Shown here piece after piece: positions 30,812-35,892 of a stretch of 35,892 bases of DNA. The stretch is from Gnetum montanum (Eukaryota > Streptophyta > Gnetopsida > Gnetales > Gnetaceae). A model generated the notes under the pieces. That model did no database searches and was not told the origin of the DNA. It saw only the letters and a program-made list of their open reading frames with translations. Made by a program: the position numbers and the translations under genes. The stretch is from contig MNCI01011145.1 in NCBI GenBank assembly GCA_015680685.1, forward strand, positions 1,223,660-1,259,551, given 5' to 3'. Each line of letters begins with the position of its first letter. Positions within the stretch are counted from its first letter, which is position 1.

Positions 30812-31730
30812 TTTAGGAACACCTCTTCTAATTTCATTTTCTTTCCTCCATAGATGGTTTTTGCAAGTTTTAAGCTTTTGAAAGATGACTTGGAGATTAA
30901 AGAGACATCTTGGCTAAGAGCTAGGTCATCAAAAGAGACATCCAAAATGTGGAGGATACATTCTAGTTGGTGAGACATCTCATTTTGATGGAAGACATCT
31001 TAGGAAAGATATTCCAACTTTTGGGAGACATCTTATGTGAGAAGTCACAAACCTAGAGGGGACATCTTAGCTTCTAGAAAGACATTTCCCACTATGTAGA
31101 GATGTCTCTCCTAAATGTTGGATTTTTATATGAGACATGTTGTCTATCCTTGAGACGGCCTATACGCTTAGGAAAACTTTTGAATTTATATTTTCGCATT
31201 AGGAAATATCTAGGAGGAGATAGAAAAAGATAGAAATCATGTGAAATCTTTAATTTTGGCTTGAGAAAAGGTTTGTATATTTCTAGTCTTGGTTTTCTAA
31301 ATAATGTTGTCATTATTTCATGTTTTTCACATGGAGTGTTAACAAGAGAATGTCATGAGAGCATATTGAGTGAGTGCATAATTGGGTTGCATCTCTAAGG
31401 TCTATTTTATGTATATTGGTCTTTGTATTCTTATAGTCTTGATTATGAGTTGAGATCTTAATCTTGAATTACGGGATAGATTGTCTTTTATTTGTGCCTT
31501 GCATTGAGAACAATTGTTCTGTGGTTGTAGAGCCTCATAATTTGCAATATCATTTGAGTATGTGAGTGTTTTGGATGTTCTGTGATTGGGGAATCATTGT
31601 TGTAATCTTTGTTTGAATAATTGAAGATAACAAGTTTTCTCATTTTATAGAGTATATAATTGTGTTTTCATAATATATGGATTTAGTAGAAATTAAAGGT
31701 TTTTAGGGTTTTAGTTGTAGATAATTATTC
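30812..31730 (+). mobile_element. E2 3' LTR (copy E)
   Basis: It starts TTTAGGAACACC at 30812 (TG changed to TT), right after the polypurine tract, and ends near GATAATTATTC at 31730. Length is about 919 bp. It aligns with copies A, C and D, including the motif cluster (about 30880-31150) and the TTTAGTAGAAATTAAAGG block near the end. Confidence 0.85.
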
Positions 31731-31894
31731 TAAAGGTCTCCTTAACCTCCAAGACGTCTCTACATAGACTAAAACATATCAAAGCCATCTACAACTTTTT
31801 AGAAATTTTCTAATTTTCTCAAATATATGAATTTTTGCAATAATTCATTGCAATTGTCAAGGCTTCAAGTTAATGAACTTCGCAAGTTAATTCC
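31731..31894 (-). mobile_element. Probable remainder of E1 5' LTR (copy B, displaced by E2)
   Basis: The bases after E2 (TAAAGGTCTCCTTAACCTCCAAGACGTC and on to CCATCTAC, in degenerate form) align with copy D 20304-20373, the very part missing from copy B. Similarity fades after about 31795 and no clear TGTCCCTACA end is seen. The right boundary rests on an AAGGA (31895-31899) matching AAGGA at 1404-1408. Confidence 0.4.
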
Positions 31895-32391
31895 AAGGAT
31901 ACCAATTTTGTTGATTTTTAATTTCTAAAAGTTAAGTTATTGTAGAAGAAAAATTTTATGATGACTCCTGGTAAAGTTGTGGCATTATAGGTTTTATAAC
32001 CATGATCTTACAATAAATAATGACATTTTTAGAAATCAATTTTCTTCATATCATGGCTTGTGATGCACTTATAGCTACTCACCATGACTCATGGTCCACT
32101 CATGATGTAAACCATGACTTGTAATTTAGTTATGGTGTTAATCAAGGCTCATGGTTGGTATTCAAAATAAGAAAAATTCATGAAGACATATTACATCCTC
32201 ATAGAATCCTTAGATAATTTATTTCTCTATTTCTAGAGTCACCATGACCTGTGGTATAATAAAAAATTCTTACCATAACCTATGGTTAAGTTGTGATTAG
32301 CCCATAATCACTTAGAATTAAAAATTTTTAAGAATCAAGGCCAAATTTTAATACATAATTCGTATCCTACTATATCCCACTAAGTACTTCA
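31895..32391 (+). mobile_element. Copia-2 5' LTR, right part
   Basis: The non-coding sequence ends GTACTTCA directly before a primer site, so its right end is an LTR end. With 944-1408 it would give an LTR of about 960 bp. It contains a cluster of ACCATGAYYYRTGGT quasi-palindromes (32081-32286). Continuity with the left part cannot be proved because the 3' LTR leaves the window before this segment. Confidence 0.55.
32081..32286. repeat. Cluster of ACCATGA-C-TCATGGT quasi-palindromes in copia-2 LTR
   Basis: A perfect 15-mer palindrome with a single central base (ACCATGACTCATGGT) lies at 32081-32095. Degenerate versions are at 32111 (ACCATGACTTGTAAT), 32241 (ACCATGACCTGTGGT) and 32272 (ACCATAACCTATGGT), with half-sites such as GGCTCATGGTT near 32145. 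Confidence 0.7.
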
Positions 32392-32392
32392 A

Positions 32393-32406
32393 TTGGTATT
32401 AGAGCC
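32393..32406 (+). promoter_or_regulatory. Copia-2 primer-binding site (tRNA-Met type)
   Basis: TTGGTATTAGAGCC lies one base after the LTR end and is one change from the usual TTGGTATCAGAGCC. It is the best-preserved primer site in the window. Confidence 0.8.
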
Positions 32407-32739
32407 AAACATAGGCAAAGATGAATTCCAAGAACATTATCATATGCTCTATAAAGGCTAGGAGAGTGCACAATTTTAATGGACAAGCAAGAGGAAGATG
32501 GATTTACAATCATAGATATATTTCAATTTCAAAGTGTAGATTTTGAAATAAAATAAGTCACACATATAACACTTGTTACACAAGAATAGGATTTGAAGCT
32601 TACCAATGATAGTATATGAAGAAAGATAAAAGCAAAAAGAAAAAAATGTATCAATGCTAAAGAAAACATTTGGTAATGTGACTATTCTAATTTGAAGGCT
32701 ATTAATATAGTTAATAAAAATACCTANTCTCTAATCATA

Positions 32740-33020
32740 TGACTTCCTACAACTAGTATCTTCTCAACTATAAATCATAGATGATTGATAACATCAAAAT
32801 TGGTAATGGTAAATATCTTAGCATAGGAGATGTGGGATATTTTATTATAAGAGTCACCAATAGTAATATCTTATCCATCTATGAAATATACTATGTTCAA
32901 AAGCTATTTAAATCATTACATTTAGTAGGATAAATATTAGACATAGGTATTAAAGTTAGCTTTGAAAATAAAACATGCATCATGATAAAATTAAATCGAG
33001 AAGATATATGTACAATAAGA
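32740..33020 (+). pseudogene. Copia-2 protease region (decayed)
   Basis: The + strand reads IDNIKIGNGKYLSIGDVGYFIIRV, then IYEIYYVQKLFKSLHLVG and SFENKTCIMIKLNRED. This matches the stretch between the copia protease active site and the pre-integrase region. The D-S/T-G site itself would lie near 32735-32760 and is not legible; an N at 32727 adds uncertainty. Only about 350 bp separate it from the primer site, so a normal gag does not fit. Confidence 0.6.
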
Positions 33021-33129
33021 GGACTTAATAATATAATATGATGTCTAAATTATGAACACCTTGATTTTAAGGAAAATATCATTGAAAAAACTTACATCAA
33101 AACCATGGATTAGATAAAATATTCTCAAC

Positions 33130-33990
33130 AAATCATAAATAGCACTACCTCTAGAGATGCCACAAAAGACCAAGACCATTAGTTTGAAGACAAAGAAGCC
33201 AAAGTTTGATAAAAAATACTTGGACACATGTTTTATTCATAGAACAAAAATGGAAAAAATGAATAAAGCCATTGGTATGAAAATTAGAGATTTTCCAAAA
33301 GACAAATGTGAAGTATGCATTCAAGAAAAACATAAAACCTCATCTTACAGTAATCCTATACAAAGGTTCAAAGAATCATTAAATCTCATTCATATGAATC
33401 TTGTAGGTTCCATGCCAATCAATTTTATTAGAGGAGAAAATTTTTTCTTTGTTATGGTAGATGATTATTCTAGATTTACTCACACTTAGAACCTAAGAAG
33501 CAAAGTTGAAATATTTAACAAGTAAAAAGAATTTTTTATGTTGATAGAAAAACAAAAATATTAGAATAGATAGAGGAGGGGCATTTATGAATCAGAAGTT
33601 CACTAATTTCTATAAAAAATAGAGGGCATATTTCATCAAATCACTTGTTAATACAACCCTCAATCAAATGACATTGTTGAAAGGAAAAATAGAACCTTAT
33701 AAGACATGATGATATGTCTTCTTAAAAATGATGAAAATTACAACATGGCTTGAACTATGATAACTTATATCATAAACAAGGTGATTAGAACTAGCAACAA
33801 TGACATAACACTATATAAGCTATTTCACAAAAGGTTTCCCAACATCTCTCACTTGAAACCTTAAGATGTTACAATTATGTTAAGATCCCAAAGAAGCTTC
33901 TGAATAAGCTAGATGATAGAGGAAAAAATGTATTTTTCTTGGATATGATTCTAAGGCAAGTGGACGAAATTGTTATGATCATATTGAATG
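33130..33990 (+). pseudogene. Copia-2 pre-integrase and integrase (decayed)
   Basis: The 110-codon frame 33157-33489 has CFIHRTKMEKMNKAIGMKI, CEVCIQEKHKTSSY (the CxxC of the zinc module), RFKESLNLIHMNLVG with Asn for the first catalytic Asp, and FFFVMVDDYSRFTHT. Downstream RIDRGGAFMNQKFTNFY (about 33565-33610) holds the second catalytic Asp. Stops follow soon after. It precedes RT, which is the copia order. Confidence 0.8.
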
Positions 33991-34229
33991 AAGATGTTAA
34001 TCATCAAAAAATATGGTTTTCATAAAAAATAATCTTGAATATTATAATTTTCTTAAGATAAAACAAAAATTTAGTCTCAAATAAAAATAAACACTTAGGT
34101 CAATAGAGATCATTCACAAGCCTCAATCTTGGAAATAAACTTTAATGCAAAGATATAAGATCAAATGCCATAGTCAATATCATCTACTCAATAGTCAATT
34201 TAGAATAATCAAATATAGAATAAGTGTTA

Positions 34230-35030
34230 AAAAGAAAGAATGGCAAATAGCCATGGATGAAGAATATAAAGTCATTCGAAAGAAAACATGTTAAAGCTAA
34301 TGGAAAAATCCAAATGGAAGAAAGTCATAGATTTCAAATGGCTATCCAAAATTAAATTCAATAAAAATACAAAAATCATCAAACACAAATTAGTACTTGT
34401 GGCTAAAGGCTTTAGATAAAAGGAACATATATACTATTGGGAGATATTTGCTCTAGTACTAAGGTTTGAAACTATTAAACTTATCCTTTTTATAGTTGCA
34501 CATCATGATCTTAAATGCCACCAAATGGATGTAAACTTAGCTATTCTTAATGAAACCATTAATGAAGAGGTCTATGTCTACTTACTTGAGCATTATATTA
34601 TGAAAGAGGGTAAATTATGAAAATGAAATAAAGCCTTGTGTGGATAAAAGAAATCTTGAAGGGAATGGTTTCATAGAATCAATGATTAGTTGCTAAAAAG
34701 AGAATATTCATCTTACATTTTTAAGTCAACCTTGTACTGTAAACATGACAAGAAAGGTTTTATTATAATCTTACTTGTGGATGAACTTGTCTTCACAACC
34801 ATGGATAACAAACTAATAGAAGAATTCAAGCTTCATATGAAGAGTGAGGTTAAGATGAAAGACTTCAAAGAATTGAAATACTTTCTTAGAATTGAAGTTG
34901 ATCAAGATAAGAAGGAAATCAAAGTCCATAAAATCAAATATTCTTCATCCATATTGGAAAAATATAAAATTAGAAAATAAAAATCCACAATATTTTGACT
35001 TCCTTATAATCTAATATATAAATATAATGA
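34230..35030 (+). pseudogene. Copia-2 reverse transcriptase (decayed)
   Basis: FKWLSKIKFNKNTKIIKHKLVLVAKGF (about 34335-34415) opens the domain, and LILFIVAHHDLKCHQMDVNLAILN and INEEVYVYLLEH follow. The 96-codon frame 34690-34980 contains FIIILLVDELVFTTMD, where the YVDD box has become LVDE, and FKLHMKSEVKMKDFKELKYFLRIEVDQ. Stops at several TAA/TAG codons lie between the blocks. It is a different copia family from copia-1, judging by the pol words. Confidence 0.85.
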
Positions 35031-35079
35031 TAACACAGCTCTTGTAGATGCAACCTAATACAGAAGCATAATTAGGGCT

Positions 35080-35660
35080 CTTATATTTATTTGTCATAAA
35101 AGACTTGATTTTGAATTTACTACCTCTTATTTATCATTATTTATGCAAGAACGAAGACAAAGTCACCTTAATGCTATCATACATGTCTTGAGATATGTCA
35201 AAGGCACCATAGATCATGGACTCATCTATAATAAAGGGAATGAATAAATTCACATTGATTTAGATGTTGATTAGAAAGAAAACTACAATGACAAAAAATT
35301 AACATCAAGAATCCTAATATTTCATGGAGAAAATGTAATATATTGGAAATCAAAGAAACAAACCTTTATTAGCCTTTCAACTTGCAAAATTGAATTCATA
35401 GTAATGGTTGAGTACATACAACACACATTTTGGTTTACAACACTTATGAAACATTTAGAATTTCAAGTTGGTACTATAATCCAATTATTTTGTAAGAACA
35501 TAGAAGCCATTTAACTATCAAATGATCATGTACTAAATAAGAAATCAAAATAGATAGATATCATATACTACTTCATCAAGAAAAAAGTAAAGAAGAGAAA
35601 CATTATACCTAAACATTTATAATCAATGATCAACTAGAAAATTTATTAACTAAATTTTTT
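35080..35660 (+). pseudogene. Copia-2 RNase H (decayed)
   Basis: The + strand gives HLNAIIHVLRYVKGTIDHGLIY, then VIYWKSKKQTFISLSTCKIEFIVMVEYIQHTFWFTTLMKHLEFQ, IIQLFCKNIEAI (with Lys where a catalytic Asp is usual) and LSNDHVLNKKSK, followed by remnants of the tail. It ends about 110 bp before the 3' LTR start, as expected. Stops are TAA and TAG. Confidence 0.8.
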
Positions 35661-35767
35661 TTGAATTATAGGAATAAGCACCTTTGCAATGGTGTAGGTA
35701 TCATGAAGATCCAAAAAAGAAGATAAAAATACCATAATGAATAAGCATTCCATGGTAAAAGAAAGAC

Positions 35768-35892
35768 TGTGAAAGATAGTATGTCATATAAATAATCTTT
35801 AGCAAGTTAAGAGGCAAAGGGAGAAAAAGACAAGATATGCATTTTTCATTATCTTGAGCTAGAATATAAATTGATTTTTATTTTATTAAAGT
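35768..35892 (+). mobile_element. Copia-2 3' LTR start (cut by window edge)
   Basis: It begins TGTGAAAGATAGTATGTCAT and aligns with 944-1070. It is preceded by a purine-rich GTAAAAGAAAGAC (35755-35767), a plausible polypurine tract. Only the first 125 bp are in the window, so the element's right-hand target duplication cannot be checked. Confidence 0.75.

Larger units (their letters stand above)
7869..31730 (+). mobile_element. Gypsy E2: same family as E1, plus strand, inserted in E1's 5' LTR
   Basis: The element has a 5' LTR at 7869-8749 with an adjacent primer site, gag in two pieces (8811-9690 and 19083-19481), the last part of pol (30459-30811) and a 3' LTR at 30812-31730. Protease, RT, RNase H and most of integrase are missing; E3 now occupies that place. 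Flanking bases TTTGA (7864-7868) and TAAAG (31731-31735) could both derive from the TAAGA seen at the matching uninterrupted position of LTR copy D (20304-20308), but each has two changes. The assignment of the two LTRs to one insertion is inferred from orientation and from the split LTR B. Confidence 0.6.
1409..31894 (-). mobile_element. Gypsy E1: Ty3/gypsy retrotransposon, minus strand, split by E2
   Basis: Reading right to left on the minus strand, the order is 5' LTR (7107-7868 plus remainder after 31731), primer site, gag, protease, RT, RNase H, integrase, chromodomain-like tail and 3' LTR (1409-2354). RT before RNase H before integrase is the Ty3/gypsy order. It is the most complete internal region of the E1/E2/E3 family, and I used it as the reference for placing the broken copies. 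All domains are recognisable but frameshifted, so the element is dead. The right boundary is weak: the last clearly similar bases are near 31795, and 31894 rests on an AAGGA match to 1404-1408. Confidence 0.7.
944..35892 (+). mobile_element. Copia-2: outer Ty1/copia LTR retrotransposon, interrupted, 3' LTR runs off the window
   Basis: The element is defined by an LTR start at 944 (TGTAAGAGATGGTTTGTCAT) that recurs at 35768 (TGTGAAAGATAGTATGTCAT). The two copies remain alignable for about 120 bp up to the window end. Between them, on the right, lie an LTR end at 32391, a tRNA-Met-type primer site, and protease, integrase, RT and RNase H in copia order on the + strand. The 5' LTR is split by the gypsy nest (about 1409-31894). 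All coding parts carry stops and frameshifts, and a normal-length gag is missing. It is the oldest layer that can be ordered here, because everything between 1409 and about 31894 lies inside it. Confidence 0.75.

Noticed and set aside
32393-32406. tRNA-Met gene signal
   Set aside because: Only the primer-binding complement of the tRNA 3' end is present; no cloverleaf flanks it. The same applies to the other primer sites.
32727-32727. Ambiguous base N
   Set aside because: A single undetermined base in decayed copia-2 protease sequence; not biologically informative.

Overview
The window looks like intergenic DNA from a large, repeat-rich plant nuclear genome. It is AT-rich throughout and contains no intact host gene, rRNA or tRNA that I can support. 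Almost everything recognisable is decayed LTR retrotransposon: two Ty1/copia elements and four Ty3/gypsy elements, all broken by stops and frameshifts. tRNA-Met-type primer sites, the copia and gypsy domain orders and long-term retention of badly decayed copies point to a seed plant. A gymnosperm or another slow-turnover giant genome is plausible, but that is inference. No open frame exceeds about 150 codons.

Layout, from the outermost layer inward. (0) 1-943 holds a minus-strand gag zinc-knuckle relic and an unrecognised open frame. (1) Copia-2 (+ strand) starts at 944. Its 5' LTR is split into 944-1408 and about 31900-32391, followed by primer site, protease, integrase, RT, RNase H and the first 125 bp of the 3' LTR at 35768. 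(2) Gypsy E1 (- strand) sits inside that LTR: 3' LTR 1409-2354, pol and gag 2477-7034, 5' LTR 7107-7868 with a probable remainder after 31731. (3) Gypsy E2 (+) interrupts E1's 5' LTR: 5' LTR 7869-8749, gag halves at 8811-9690 and 19083-19481, 3' end of pol 30459-30811, 3' LTR 30812-31730. (4) E2 gag is interrupted by 9.4 kb that includes the nearly complete copia-1 (-, 11324-18066) and an unidentified LTR-like segment (about 10040-11323). E2 is interrupted again just after the gag zinc knuckle by gypsy E3 (-, 19482-30458, truncated). (5) Gypsy E4 (-, 21154-29191) lies inside the E3 integrase. It has both LTRs and a degenerate 5-bp target duplication, and the uninterrupted version of the site is readable in E1.

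E1, E2 and E3 belong to one family: LTRs of about 0.9 kb beginning TGTAGGGACA, and a polyprotein ending in a chromodomain-like tail. This family has therefore inserted into itself at least twice. No element appears able to move now. The less expected signals are clusters of short quasi-palindromes or short tandem repeats inside the LTRs of several unrelated families, a TAG codon shared by all three E-family copies within the chromodomain-like tail, and a fused inverted junction at about 30459. I found no evidence for an undescribed gene system; the novelty is structural. Coordinates of decayed domains are approximate (tens of bases) because the reading had to follow frameshifts by eye.
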